A DNA stretch of 64,000 nt from the NCBI GenBank assembly GCA_025506515.1, contig CM046456.1:14766061-14830060 (forward strand), read 5' to 3'. This DNA comes from Flaveria trinervia (taxonomy: Eukaryota > Streptophyta > Magnoliopsida > Asterales > Asteraceae). The position numbers and the translations under genes were made by a program. Below the pieces are notes generated by a model that saw only the letters and a list, made by a program, of their open reading frames with translations, did no database searches and was not told the origin of the DNA. Shown in pieces: positions 20,272 to 31,688 of the stretch; position 1 is the stretch's first letter, and each line of letters starts with the position of its first letter.

Positions 20272-21432
20272 TGTCACAAAAACCCAAATTAATTAATACA
20301 AACACTCATCCAAATAAACCCCCAAATCAACATGAACCCTAGTTTGATCTTGTTCCAAATCAAGCATCAATTCACGAGTGGTAGTTGTAATAAATTTAGG
20401 GCTTTTGTTCAACACATCAAAACGCTTGAAAAGGTATGATCAATTTACCTTTTCCGGATTGGAACGATTATAGGTAATAGGAAGTGCATGTCGCGACCTA
20501 GAAAAAGGAGTTTCAGATGCAATTGTTAATGTTAATCAAATTAACTTTGCAGACAGCTTCTAGGATCTATAATGAGCAAAAGCCCTCTATCAATTGTGAT
20601 TAGTATAGCTTCAAACCTGGATCACGATTAAATCGCAGGTCGCGAATGAATATGACGGTTGATTATGGTGGATGTGTTTGTTTCGAATGGAATTGGTATT
20701 ACAAAAATTTTCAAGAGATTAATTATAAGGTTTTCACTTGTTTAAATGTGTTCAATTTGTTCTGTTTCGTTTCAAACGAGTTTAAGTTTTACTTCATTGT
20801 TTCGGTTTCAAGTTAGCATGGAGTTACGAACGTTTAATCCAAATTAGTTTAGGTGTTTGATTCAAAACCGATGCGCAAGCATTTATGAGTGGTTCAATTT
20901 TGGTTTAAATTGGGCGTTTTAGGATTGGAGGGTTGCCGGACAAAGGCCGAAGATGGTGGCCGGAATAGTGTCGATGGGAAGGGGGGCGGATTGGGTTGTT
21001 TAAATAAATTACAGTTTCGGTCCATGTGGTTTAGCAAGGTTATTATTTTATGCAAAACTCTTTAATTTAAGTTTTAAGATTTGGAAATCAAACCCTAAAG
21101 TTTGTAAAGCCATATTTAATTAACTTACTAATTTTATTTTTAGAAAATCTTTATGGAACTTTTAATATTATAAAACTTTGCAATTTAATTTTATATTATA
21201 ATTAGAACTCATAAATGACAACAAACTTTATAATTTTATATAGATTTTAAAATCACAAAATTTATAGAAAATGCTAAAATAATTTAATAAATAGATTTTT
21301 AAATAAATGACATGATTATTGTATTTGAAAGATTAAAATAAATTAAATTGCTAACTAGTGAGTTTGATTTCTAAAACAGACTCAAACGAATTCGGCTTTA
21401 GGTTTAAGACTTGAAAATGGGCGGATGTTAGA
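20272..21432 (-). repeat. Gypsy LTR, copy 1 (3' LTR of a deleted element)
   Basis: About 1.16 kb that recurs at 38381-39537. The outer end towards the element is GGGCGGATGTTA-GA at 21432. Immediately inside lies, on the minus strand, a purine-rich GTAGGGGAGAC and the TTTCGGGACGAAATT segment typical of the 3' end of Gypsy internal regions. Short ORFs in it are not conserved as proteins between the two copies. Confidence 0.6.
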
Positions 21433-22640
21433 GTCTCCCCTACTTTAAGAAATTTCGTCCCGAAATTTAATCATGAGTAGACTAACTTCAAGGAGATAGG
21501 GAGACTTGGATTTTATGCCACATTCGCAAGTGACACTTGCACGTTTGAATAAGTGTAGTTATGATGTTTTACTATGCTTAAGTTTGTTAAAATTCATAAT
21601 TTATAATTTTATGTTCTTATTGGCAAAGGGTACAAGATTAAAATTTTAATTGATAAGCTTTTGTATTTCAGACGGTTCGAGACGATTAAGAAGGTTTCGC
21701 CATGAGTGAAGCACCAAGCATTGAATCGATTTGAGATTTGACTTAACAAACTTGAGGAATAATTCAAGACACTTTTGGATGGGTTATAAATTTCATAAGT
21801 GCTTCTCAAGCAGATAACTTTGACAAGGTTCTTAGATGATCAATTCTTGTTTACTTATGTCATTGAAATTTCAAGGTTTCATCAGGTTAAGGTTGTTACG
21901 AGAACCGTGTTTATTAAGTTTGAAAATTCAATTTAGGAATGGGGTATCATTGTTATAGGTTTCAGGATAAGTGCGGTGTTGAGGGGAAGACGTTTAGAAA
22001 GAGTTTTAAAGATCATTAAGAGAAATGGATAATGAATTTTAAGATTCAGGAGGACAAGATCAATGATGAAACAATTCAAAATAACAAGATGTTTCGAGTG
22101 TAACGTTCGGTTTACAAACCAAAGCATTACATGACTTATCAAAGTATTTGGTCAACTACAACTTCATTGAAGACATGCGTACCTATAAGCGGACACTCAC
22201 CCCAAGGGTTCCCAGGTAATGTAAATGGATCTATCGGTTGATTTAGATTTATATAAATACCTTGCCTAGACAGAACACCTCGAGATACAGGCATCACGCT
22301 CTTCCAGCATTACGTTTTCAAGTTGTAGGACACAGACTTTGAAGAGACTTGAAAACCACGAATAACGATTCAAAGCTCATTTTGAAAACCATTTGATTTA
22401 GGCATATAATACCTTAAAATATGATTTAAGGTTCGTGTGTGCATTAATAAGATTCAAAGTATAAGAAGAAGCAGATAAGGCATATAATCACATAATCAAG
22501 TATAACCACATAAGGCACATAAAATCCTATCTAAGTATATAAAATACATGAGAGGACTCATGTGTAAGGGTACTTAGTTATAGTCTAGGTCATTCCATTT
22601 CTAATAACCTAAATCCCTATAACCATGGCTCTGATACCAA
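21433..22640 (-). mobile_element. Internal remnant of a deleted Gypsy element
   Basis: Only about 1.2 kb lies between the LTR-like segments: a polypurine end (21433-21450), unidentifiable AT-rich sequence, and a leader that ends in the minus-strand primer site TTGGTATCAGAGCCATGG (22623-22640). No gag or pol motif is visible, so it is a strongly deleted or non-autonomous element. Short minus-strand frames (21609-21809, 21933-22142) show no known motif. Confidence 0.5.
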
Positions 22641-22642
22641 TC

Positions 22643-23020
22643 TGTCACACCCCGACCGACGGCGGAATCATCGGGGCGAACGAATATGAAACGATTGTTC
22701 ATAGCACATGGAACTAATTAAGTTGAAATAATATTTAATATCAGTATTCATTGAACATTACAAGAAAAATAAGTCCATACAATACAAAAGTCTCAAACAA
22801 AGAAATAACATATTTAGTTAAACTTGGTCCAAGTCTTATATGAGCACGAAGAGAAACCACAAGTAGCAAAACTTGAAACATGTTAAAAATAAAGGATCAA
22901 CTTTGAAAGTTGGTAAGATTTCCATAGTTTTCATACATAAGTATATATAATATGGCAATTTATGTTATAAGTTAGAGAGCAAAGTAACTAGGGATGTAAG
23001 ACAGAATGCACAATCAAACC
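22643..23020 (-). repeat. Gypsy 5' LTR fragment
   Basis: Starts TGTCACACCCCGACCGACGG right after the primer site and runs 378 bp until it is cut by the Copia LTR at 23021. The rest of this LTR may be displaced beyond the inserted sequence. Confidence 0.6.
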
Positions 23021-23793
23021 TGTAGGTACATGTGTCCCTAGTTTCTGAACTTAATGTAATATGTCTTTAATGTCTTACACTTATGTAATAGTTGGGTACT
23101 TAATGAAATGTAAATGTTTGGTTGTGATTATAATGTTTAATATTTCATTAATGAGTCGTTTAACGCATATTGAATTGATTATATAGGTTTGTGGTGTTTG
23201 AACTAGTATAAAGAATGTAATAATATTGAATACATTCAAACTTAGTAAGATGAAGTTCACATGCGTCCAAATGGACCATGCGCCCCAACAGTGGTCATGC
23301 GTCCGAATGGACCATGCACTCCAACAGCGGTCATGCGACCGAATGGTCATGTGACTAAGTGTCCATGCGCCTAAATGGTCCATACGCCTGAACAACTTCA
23401 TGCGAATGACTCAGTCGCACGACTGAACACTCAGTCGTGCGAATGGATCAACCGCATGGCTTAATCGCACGACTGAACCATGCTAATGGTTCAGTCGCCC
23501 GAATGAGCAACCCTAACCTATAAATACCATCTAATTTGTGAAAAAACAAAAGCTTTGAACACACTTCGACTCCAGACGTACCCTAGTCATCCAGAGACCT
23601 CTAAGATCATACTCCAAGTTCATAGATCGCAGTAGATCGATTCCTAATCGATTCTTAATGTTAGATTCAATACATAATTGTTTCTACGTGCATTCTCGCT
23701 GATTGGATTGCCAATCAAATAGGATTCTGCACTATTTGATTCGGTATACATGTTAATCAGTTAGTATTTTGTTCGAGTACACGATCACTAACA
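23021..23793 (+). repeat. Sirevirus-type LTR (5' LTR position)
   Basis: 773 bp from TGTAGGTACATG to GATCACTAACA, followed two bases later by a primer site TGGTATCAGAGCCGA (23796-23810), so it sits as a 5' LTR. TATA box CTATAAATAC near 23519. The motif array (23256-23510) is of mixed type: its left half uses CATGCG(C/T)CC and AATGGACCATGCGCC units, its right half uses CAGTCGCACGACTGA units. Confidence 0.8.
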
Positions 23794-24235
23794 AGTGGTA
23801 TCAGAGCCGATTACTGCTGGAATGATCTAACAATCATTCAAGCAACCCGAGCTCTTGATTTCTGGATCAAATTTCAGATCTTGACGTTAAACCCACTTCG
23901 TGTTCTTTGTGTTTTGCTCAGATCTGGTTACATGTGTAATTTCTATGTTAAAATCGAACTCAAAACCACATTCCAATCACCCCTGCGAATCTTATGAAGT
24001 CTATGCTGGTTCGTTTCATGTAAAATTCGTAAGATTAGGGTTTTTGGCAGCCCTGGCGGCTGCAGATCTGAAAATCTACATGCAGACCCGTTCATACGAC
24101 TGGGCCATGCGAATGGACCATTCGTATGACTGGACCATGTGAATGGACCATTCGTACGACTGGACCAGTCGTATGTTCAGTCGTGAGACTGGACCAGTCG
24201 TATGTTCAATCGCACGAATGAGCCATCCGCATTTG
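23794..24235 (+). other. Leader with motif array
   Basis: Primer site, then about 250 bp of leader and an array (24085-24235) of GCGAATGGACCATTCGTACG and TACGACTGGACCAGTCGTATG-like units. Where gag should start (compare 26990 in element C) the homology ends and unrelated sequence follows. Confidence 0.6.
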
Positions 24236-25025
24236 TTCCAGACCAAAAGAAACAAAAAAGGAGTCTGGAACAGCTTCTTGCACAGATTGAGGATGAGCAA
24301 AGCATATTCACCCTGAGGTTCTTCTGTCAAATAAGTTCGATGTATACCCCATTATTCGTCGGACTTCTAGAACAAGTGAATGTAGTTGGAACATGAAAGA
24401 GAGGAGAAAAGATGTCAGCAATTGGTGCTGATTTTGTGGGGTAGTCAGGAGCATCTGACTACTTATGAGCCAATCAAGTGATATTTATCCGCACAGAGAG
24501 GATTCTCATTCTTAGGGGGAATCCATGTATAGAGAAATTGAAGACGCAATCAGAAAGTGATGATGTGAGCAGGTTACTGATGATGAATCTACGTGCATGC
24601 TGATTTGTTTGATATTGTCAGCTGTGGATTGAAATCTTCAACCTTTTGCCCAATACACCGTGTGAAGATGCCAGGAGAGCACAATGTCTATATATTGGGA
24701 TATGCTGAATGTGAGGGGGAATTTCTGCAGGTGTTGATGTTAATCAGGTTAGCCTGTGTGAAGATTGAAGCAATGGAAAACTATCCATGTCATTATCTCG
24801 AAAAATCAGTCATATGGGGAATCTTACTGCTATGATGGTATTCTGCAAAGTAAACGAAAGCTATTGTGCCTAAATTCATTTTCAGGGATATTGTAGCAAC
24901 CTGAAGGATCGGAAACGTTGGCTAATATGGTTTTTGTTTGATTCTATTGGCAACCAGAGCAAAGATTGACTGAAGATTGTAAGAGGTGTTATCTACTATT
25001 CGCAAGCAACGTCAAAGGGGGAATT
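24236..25025 (+). mobile_element. 3' noncoding end with several polypurine tracts
   Basis: No gag or pol motifs; the small frames at 24202-24396 and 24593-24835 resemble nothing I know. Purine tracts occur at 24509-24522 (CTTAGGGGGAATCC), 24713-24724 (GAGGGGGAATTT) and 25013-25025 (CAAAGGGGGAATT), the last directly before an LTR start. Repeated polypurine tracts upstream of the 3' LTR are a reported Sirevirus trait, recalled from the literature. Confidence 0.5.
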
Positions 25026-25589
25026 TGTTGGAGCATATATAGTCGTATATAGTGTGTTCGTTGCTTGTCAAATAGTCTAGGCTTAATGTAATACACCTGA
25101 TATGTTGTAAACACATGAAACTAGGTCATTCATAGGAGCATATATGAATGAGACTCAATCGTACGACTGAGCCATGCTAATGGACTAGTCGTGCAACTGA
25201 GAGATATGATTGGGCCATTCATAAGACTGAACCATAAGAATGGTCCAGTCGCACGATTGAACCACACGCATGGTCCAATCGCACGAATGGGCCCAGTCCA
25301 TCTAATATGGGCCGAGGCTTATATATATCATTTTCAATGTGTAGAGAGATAGGGATTTTGAAAGGAGTCTGCCTGGAGCCTAGGGCTGCCGGATGAGAGG
25401 GGAGATCATGCTCGATCTCCCATTGCCAAGAGTCTTGATTCTTATGTTGTAATGAGCTTGTAATCATTAGGTTTTATCAATGAAACCATTTTTTATAGTT
25501 CGTGTTATTGATTGTCTCTTGGTGTTTGTTGTTGTTTATCCTTCCGTCAAGAACACGCTCAGATGTTTACCAATCCAGCCGACTTGACA
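25026..25589 (+). repeat. LTR of a different Copia family (3' position)
   Basis: Starts TGTTGGAGCATATATAG just after a polypurine tract; a likely end is GACTTGACA at 25589 (less certain). Outside its motif array it does not match the LTR at 23021. The array (25140-25290: AATCGTACGACTGA, CAGTCGCACGATTGA, CAATCGCACGAATGG) uses the same units. TATATATATC near 25321 could be the TATA box. Confidence 0.5.
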
Positions 25590-25754
25590 AAACCTTGACA
25601 CAGTTTTACAAGTCTCAAATGTTTACAAGTATATACAATTAGCTAAGTGTACTTGGATTAACCAAGCACCCTTGTCAGTCCCATAGATCTTTGACATTGC
25701 CAGGCTAGCAATAGTTAATGATTGTACATATAATCGATATTACATGGTAGCTAC
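25590..25754. other. Short flank of element C
   Basis: 165 bp with AGTCTCAAATGTTTACAAGT, echoed just beyond element C (37255-37275), so C appears to have inserted in an LTR-like segment. No gene. Confidence 0.4.
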
Positions 25755-26494
25755 TGTAGATACATGTGTACCTAGTTTCTGAGCTTAATGTAAAATGTCA
25801 TTATTGTCTTACACATATGTAATAGAATGGGTACTTAATGAAATACAATTTGTGGTTGTGCTTATAATGTTGAATATTTCATTGCTTAGTATGTAATAAC
25901 GCTTATTGAACTAACTATATAGGTTTGTGGTTGTTTGAATAGATCTAAGTCAAATAATGATTGTGAAACATATTCAAACTTAATCATATGAAGTTCTCAT
26001 GCGAATGGCCTATGCTAATGGACCATACGCACGAACAACTTCATGCTAATGAACAAGTCGCACGACTGAACCAGGAGACTGAATTAGTCGCATGATTGTA
26101 ACATGAGATTGACTCAGTCACACGGCTGAACACTCAGTCGTGCAAATGGATCAACCGCATGACTCAATCGCACGACTGAACCATGTAAATGGTTCAGTCG
26201 CTCGAATGAGAAACCCTAACCTATAAATACCACTTAAATCATGGAAAAACATAACACTTCGAAAACCCACGTACTAAATCATACCCTAGCCGTCCAGAGA
26301 CCTCTAAGAACCTGTTCCAAGTTCATAGATCGCACTAGATCGATTACCAATTGTTCTTAACGTTTAGATTCAAGCCACAATTGTTTCTACGTGCAGTCTC
26401 ACTAATTGGATCGCCAATCAAATAGGATTCCACACTATTTGATTCGGTATACACGTATATCAGTTAGTATTTCGTTCAATAAATGATCCTAACA
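25755..26494 (+). repeat. 5' LTR of element C
   Basis: TGTAGATACATG to GATCCTAACA. Motif array 26000-26215, TATA box CTATAAATAC at 26221-26230, transcript start expected about 30 bp later. It is the only LTR of this element with an intact TG end. Confidence 0.9.
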
Positions 26495-26512
26495 AGTGGC
26501 ATCAGAGCTTTG
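26495..26512 (+). other. Primer binding site of element C
   Basis: AGTGGCATCAGAGCTTTG. Compared with the other Copia primer sites here (TGGTATCAGAGC) it has one T-to-C change in the tRNA-pairing stretch. Confidence 0.85.
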
Positions 26513-26699
26513 GATCTTGATTTACATGTGATTCAATCGTTTTTGATACAAAAATTGTGTTTATTCACTAAAAACACAATCTTTTCGTGTCAAACGGTGT
26601 CTTAGACGTCTCCTGTTCGCAAAGTTTAACTTTTTCCGGCATACGGAAATTAGGGTTAGAGAAAATTCATGTTTTTGCGTCCAAAACACCTTAAACCTA

Positions 26700-26960
26700 C
26701 GAATTTTCAAAATCAAGCAGCCTCAGTCGCACGATTGACTCAATCGCACGACTGAATACATACGTATCTCTCATACGCGCAATTGGACTCATTCGTACCT
26801 CCATTCGTACGACTGAGCAGTCTATACGCATTGTTCAACCGCACTTGTTCATTCGCTCGACTGATCCATCTGCATTAGTTTAGTCGCACGATTGAACCAT
26901 CCGCATTGTTCAATCGCACGAATAGCCCAATCGCACACCTTCATTCGCACAAGTGGAACA
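26700..26960 (+). repeat. Dyad-motif array in element C leader
   Basis: CAGTCGCACGATTGACTC, ATTCGTACGACTGAG, CAATCGCACGAATAG and similar units up to 30 bp before the gag ATG, parallel to the leader array of element A. Confidence 0.75.
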
Positions 26961-26989
26961 GTTTGTTCCAAAGATTAAAGTTGATAGTA

Positions 26990-29740
26990 ATGGAGGACCA
27001 ATACTCAGCATTCACAATAGGGAGAGATTCACGGATTCAAAACCTACTGCTTCTGAAGAATGAAGTGGGGAATCACAACAAACCCCTTAAGCTTATCACA
27101 TTAGATGAATACCCACAATGGAAGCAACGGTTTGAGATCTACTTAAATGGAGTAGATCCTGATATGTGGGAATCAATAGAGATGGGGTATAGTATGCCAG
27201 TAGGTGCTGATGGGGTCAAACTTACACTAAGTGGCATGACTGATGGACAAAAGGTCAAGTACAATGCTGAGAAGAAAGTTTATGCTCTGCTTACTCAGTC
27301 AATTCCTAAGGATATTTTCCATCAATTTTCTGAGTACACTCAAGCAAAGAAGTTGTGGGATGCATTGGAGAAACGACATGACGGAAACGCATCATTAAAG
27401 GCCATAAAGGCTAAAGCTTTAAAGAAGGAGTTTGACAACTTCTCATCGATGGGTAAAGAAAGCTTGGATGACGTCATTGACAGGTTCTACCACTTGATGA
27501 GTGAGCTGCACACTCATGGAGTGACAACGTCTATGGAAGACAAGGTGTCGAACTTTGCTGATGGTTTGCCAGAGAAATGGGTTTCCTTTGTCTCCAATCT
27601 CAGACAGAATGGTATGCTAACGAAGTTAGATATAAATGATTTCATTCTGAAGCTGAGAGAAGAAGAATTAAGGATGAAATACAGAGCCCAAAAGTCTTCT
27701 TATGATCAAAATCTGGCACTGTACAACGCGACTCCACAAGCCAAAACGTCTTGAGCATCACTTCAGATGGCTTTTGTGTCAAGTTCATCTGGTCCTTCTC
27801 AAGCCTCTACTTCAGGGTCAGAGACGTCAGGGTCATCTAGTACCCAATACATTGCAACTGAAGCAAATGCTACAAAACTGATGACCGAGAATCTCGATAA
27901 TGTGACAGTAGAAGTAGCAAGAGAGCACATGGATCTCTTAGCAGCGGTAGTCCACTCCTATGATGGACTAATTGCTGGGAAAATAGGGAACTGCCATCTG
28001 GCAGATGAGGACTACGAGCAAGTAGACGAGACAGAGCTAGAAAGGATGGATATAATGTGGGCCTTAGCAAGTGCTATGTGGAGAGCTAAGAAGTTTGTCA
28101 AGAAAAACAGACAAAACTTGGTTGCAACTAAGGACACTACCTTTGGTTTAGACAAGACCAAGGTGACCTGTTTCAACGGTGGTGAAAAGGGCACTTCAAA
28201 CGCGAATGTGTGAAGCCCAAGAAGACTGGAAACGGGAATCCATTCTCCTTCTTCAATCATCAAGATAAACAACTAGCAGCTCTACTTCATCAAGCAAGGA
28301 TCCTAAAGCCTTGACTGCCCATGATGATGAAGGACAGGACTGGAGCTTTCGGTTTGTCTCTCGGGAGAATCCAACATTGCTAGTGTTGAGGATTTAGATG
28401 ACGATTCAGCTAGTGAAGGAGATATCGTAGTGGAACTCACGATGTCAAACACTGAAGAGACTGTAGTTGTGGTCAATTACATTCCTGAAGAAGGGAAAAC
28501 TACAACAACGTCAGAATCACCAGAACTAGAAACACCAGACTCTGCTTTGATGGCTGATTCATCAGAACCTCCTCAGGTAAGTACTACTGACCAACTTTTT
28601 GATAATCATGCGTGTTCTGATTGTAATAAATTTAGGGAAAGCATTGATTTGAAAGGACTTACGAATATGCACAGAAGCCAATAGAGTTCTAAAACAAAAT
28701 AAGCATAGTTACAAAGAAAAGATAGACCTGTTGAACAAACAGCTTAGGGAAACTAAAGTAGTAGCCTTTAACCATGCTAAAGACATTAGGTTCTATCTAA
28801 ACTCCCTTGAAGATACTAAGAAACAAAAGGCAGTTTTAGAAGTAGAAGTTAATTCATTAAAGCAAAAAATGCATAGTTTGACAAGTTCATCTCACATTAT
28901 CCAACACTTAGTGAGAGAACGTAACAATGGGGAGGGTTTGGGATATAAAGTGGTTCCACCACCACCTGAGACCTTGATGAATACTAAAAGTAAACCAACC
29001 AATAACAATCCAATCAAGGATCATGTGGTGTCCACTCCTCTTGTAAGTGATCCAGATTCCACATGTAAGTTAAATGAATCTGGAACTAAACAAAAGGAGA
29101 CCACGTCAAAGGCAAAAGGTAAAATGCCTTGTGTTAATCTGGAAAAAGAGTTCGAAAAGGTTAATATAAAGTCTAGTTCAATCACAGTCAAATCTGAACC
29201 TAAAAAGACCATTAACGTTAACCAATCACGTGTTTCATGTCAAAGTCTAGGTAAACAAAAGGCAAAGGATGTTAAAAATGTTAAAACAATTAAATTTTTT
29301 AAACAAGATAAAACATCTAAACAATAAGAGTCAAAACCCAAACTGAATAACGTCACACGAGTGTCACACACGTCTCCACAAAAATAGTTAAATCGTAAAG
29401 TCGAAAGCAGGTCATGCTACAACTATGGAGAGTATGGACACATTGCGTCTAACTGTCCTTACTATCAGACACCTAGGAAGAAAGTTGAACTTCAGGAACG
29501 AAAACCTAGTTCTTCTAAGAGGAGCTCAATCACTCCACCTAGAAGAGCCAGTGAACCTAAAGTTCAACCCATTAGCCAGTCGTTTGTTTATCACAAACAG
29601 GCCTTACACAAAGCTGGTTTATGGAAAGAAAAATCAACCTCAATGTCTGATAATGAGAACAAGAAGACAACTAAGCTTCCCTCACCCTCTAAAGGTCAAT
29701 GGGTGGAATTTATGATGTGTGATTCCTCTGGGAAACCCAA
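26990..29740 (+). pseudogene. Element C gag (broken)
   Basis: ATG at 26990 (MEDQYSAFTIGRDSRIQNLL). The first frame gives 254 codons with a plant Copia gag domain (EYPQWKQRFEIYLNG, KKLWDALEKRHDG, NLRQNGMLTKLDINDF). TGA at 27752-27754 replaces the Gly codon of element A; the same frame then runs to 28213. The first zinc knuckle (about 28165-28215) has its second Cys changed to Gly and a one-base deletion. After more frame changes come an acidic segment (28430-28684), a coiled-coil and Lys-rich segment (28731-29327), and a second knuckle near 29413-29455 whose second Cys is Tyr. The protein would build the particle; here it cannot be made whole. Confidence 0.85.
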
Positions 29741-29799
29741 GCCAGTAAAGGCTTGGGTCCCTAACATGATCTAGTGTCTTAAGTTGAATGTGCACGGTG

Positions 29800-30199
29800 T
29801 TCGTTATAGTGCTAAAACCAACACGTGGATTGTCGATAGCAGAGCATCCATGCACATGAATAGGAATAGGGCACTCTTATCAAACGTCAAACAAATAAAA
29901 GGAGGCCATGTTTGATTTGCTGGAAACAAAGGAGGTATATCACAGCTCAAGGGGAAGTGGGAAATCAGAAAGTAAAGTTTGACAAGGTAAACTACGTTCA
30001 ACAACTTCAAAATAACTTACTTTCTGTATCCCAAATTTGTGATAAAGGGTTTAAAGTAGTATTTGATAACAAGAAGTGTTATGTCCTGAAAAAGGACTAT
30101 GTGATCCCAGAGGACCAAGTCTTAATGTCTGCCTCAAGATATAATGACCTTTATGTCTTGGATCTATCAAAGGCCTCCACAACGGATCATCAAGTTTAG
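29800..30199 (+). pseudogene. Element C protease and GAG-pre-integrase segment
   Basis: The protease active-site region reads NTWIVDSRAS where element A has DSGAS: the active-site Gly is Arg, which should kill the enzyme. A frameshift near 29920-29935 follows. The next segment (29912-30199) has VNYVQQLQNNLLSVSQICDKGFKVVF and KKCYVLKKDYVIPEDQVL, the stretch leading to integrase. Confidence 0.85.
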
Positions 30200-30205
30200 T
30201 GCTTC

Positions 30206-30898
30206 TTGTCAAAAGCTACTGAGAAGGACTCCATCTCCTGGCATAGGAGAATGGGACACATTAATCCACATAAGATGAATCACTTGATCCAGAATGATCT
30301 AGTGAGAGGAGTTAACGTCAAAAACTTCCAGCTTCCGGATTTCTGTGTGGCGTGCAAGAAAGGCAAACAGACAAAGAAGTCTTATAAGGAAAAGAAAGTT
30401 CATTCCATTGAATTTCCTTTTGAACTTCTTCACATGGATCTGTTTGATCTAATAAGTACAAGAAGCATTACAAGTGACTTGTACTTCTATGTGGTTACTG
30501 ATGACTACTCAAAATTTTCTTGGGTAATGTTTCTGAAATCCAAATCAGAAACATTTGAGTCATTCAAGGAATTAGTAACTACACTGGAATCCCTATACAA
30601 GCTGAAGGTGCGACAAGTAGGCTCAGACAACGGAACCAAGTTCAAGAACCAATGGATGGAGGCTTACTGCAAGGAAAAGGGAATTGTAAACCAGTTCACC
30701 TCTACCTACACACCTCAGATGAACGGCGTTGTTGAGAGAAAGAATCGCAGCTTGATAGAGACAGCACGGACAATGCTAGCGGACTCGAAACTGCTTATCC
30801 AATTCTGGAATGAGGCAGTGGCAAATGCGTGTTACACGTTAAATCGAGTTCTGGTAGTTAAACGCCATAGCAAGACGTGGTACAAGTTACTACAATGA
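30206..30898 (+). pseudogene. Element C integrase
   Basis: 230 codons. HHCC zinc finger at the N-terminus (WHRRMGHINPHKMNHL ... DFCVACKKGKQ), then the core with LLHMDLFD, GSDNGTKFKNQW and VERKNRSLIETAR supplying Asp, Asp and Glu. The usual Glu after NGT is Lys (TEF to TKF), a non-catalytic position. It ends prematurely at TGA 30896-30898, where elements A and B continue with RRKPNLEYLEPF. Confidence 0.85.
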
Positions 30899-31688
30899 CG
30901 TAAACCTAATCTAGAGTATCTCGGACCGTTTGGCGCTCCGTGCACACTACTGGAGAAAACTCAGGAGGGAAAGTTCAGCAAGAAGGCTGAAAAAGGAATC
31001 TTTCTTGATACAACATACTGAATAAGAGAGTCTACAACAACTCAACAAGTCAAGTAGAAGTGTGGTGTAATGTCGACGTTCAGAGATATACCACCCCTCC
31101 TTCTAGAAAAGGTCCCGCTTTCTTTTTTGACTATGATAGATTCTTCAAGTCCTTTAACATCCCTCTCTTCACTTATGATGATGAGCTAGCAGCCAAATGA
31201 TATATGATGTTCTAAACACACCATCTCAAGAATCTACATTATCTGGCTCACAAGGTGATTCATCTACCAACTCAGGGGGAGCACTCGAGGTAAGTGACTC
31301 TTCCTCTGACGATGAAGCCATGGAGAATGATCAGGACCCTCAGGAGCAATAGGTTGCTCCTACTGCAAGTCCATAAGCATCTGACATTGATGCCTCTGAG
31401 TCTTCGGAACCTCAAACTCCTACTGCCTCAGATACAGAACCCAACGTTCATAATCTTGATTCTGAGGTAGTTGTTCCCACCACTCCTGGATCACGCCTAA
31501 ATGTCTATCATCCTCTGGACAATGTTATTGGGGATGTCAGATCAGGAGTTCAGACCATAAACTAGCTGTATTCAGCTGATTATGCCTCGGTGATAGAAAA
31601 GGGATACCTTCACGACAGTGCTTATCGTTGTTTTCTATCTTAGTTTGAGACAAAATATGTTAGTGAAGCTCTAAATGATGAGGCATGG
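30899..31688 (+). pseudogene. Element C integrase C-terminus and acidic linker (decayed)
   Basis: Continuation of integrase in fragments: KPNLEYL-PFGAPCT, EGKFSKKAEKGIFL, VEVWCNVDVQR, then a Ser/Glu/Asp-rich linker (31200-31440) and VYHPLDNVIGDVRSG. Several stops (for example TGA at 31197-31199, TAG near 31350) and frameshifts; no long ORF remains. Confidence 0.75.

Noticed and set aside
22643..23020. Treating 20272-23020 as a confidently delimited Gypsy element
   Set aside because: The two LTR-like ends do not align with each other as far as can be seen; later insertions probably displaced one LTR, so only fragments are reported.
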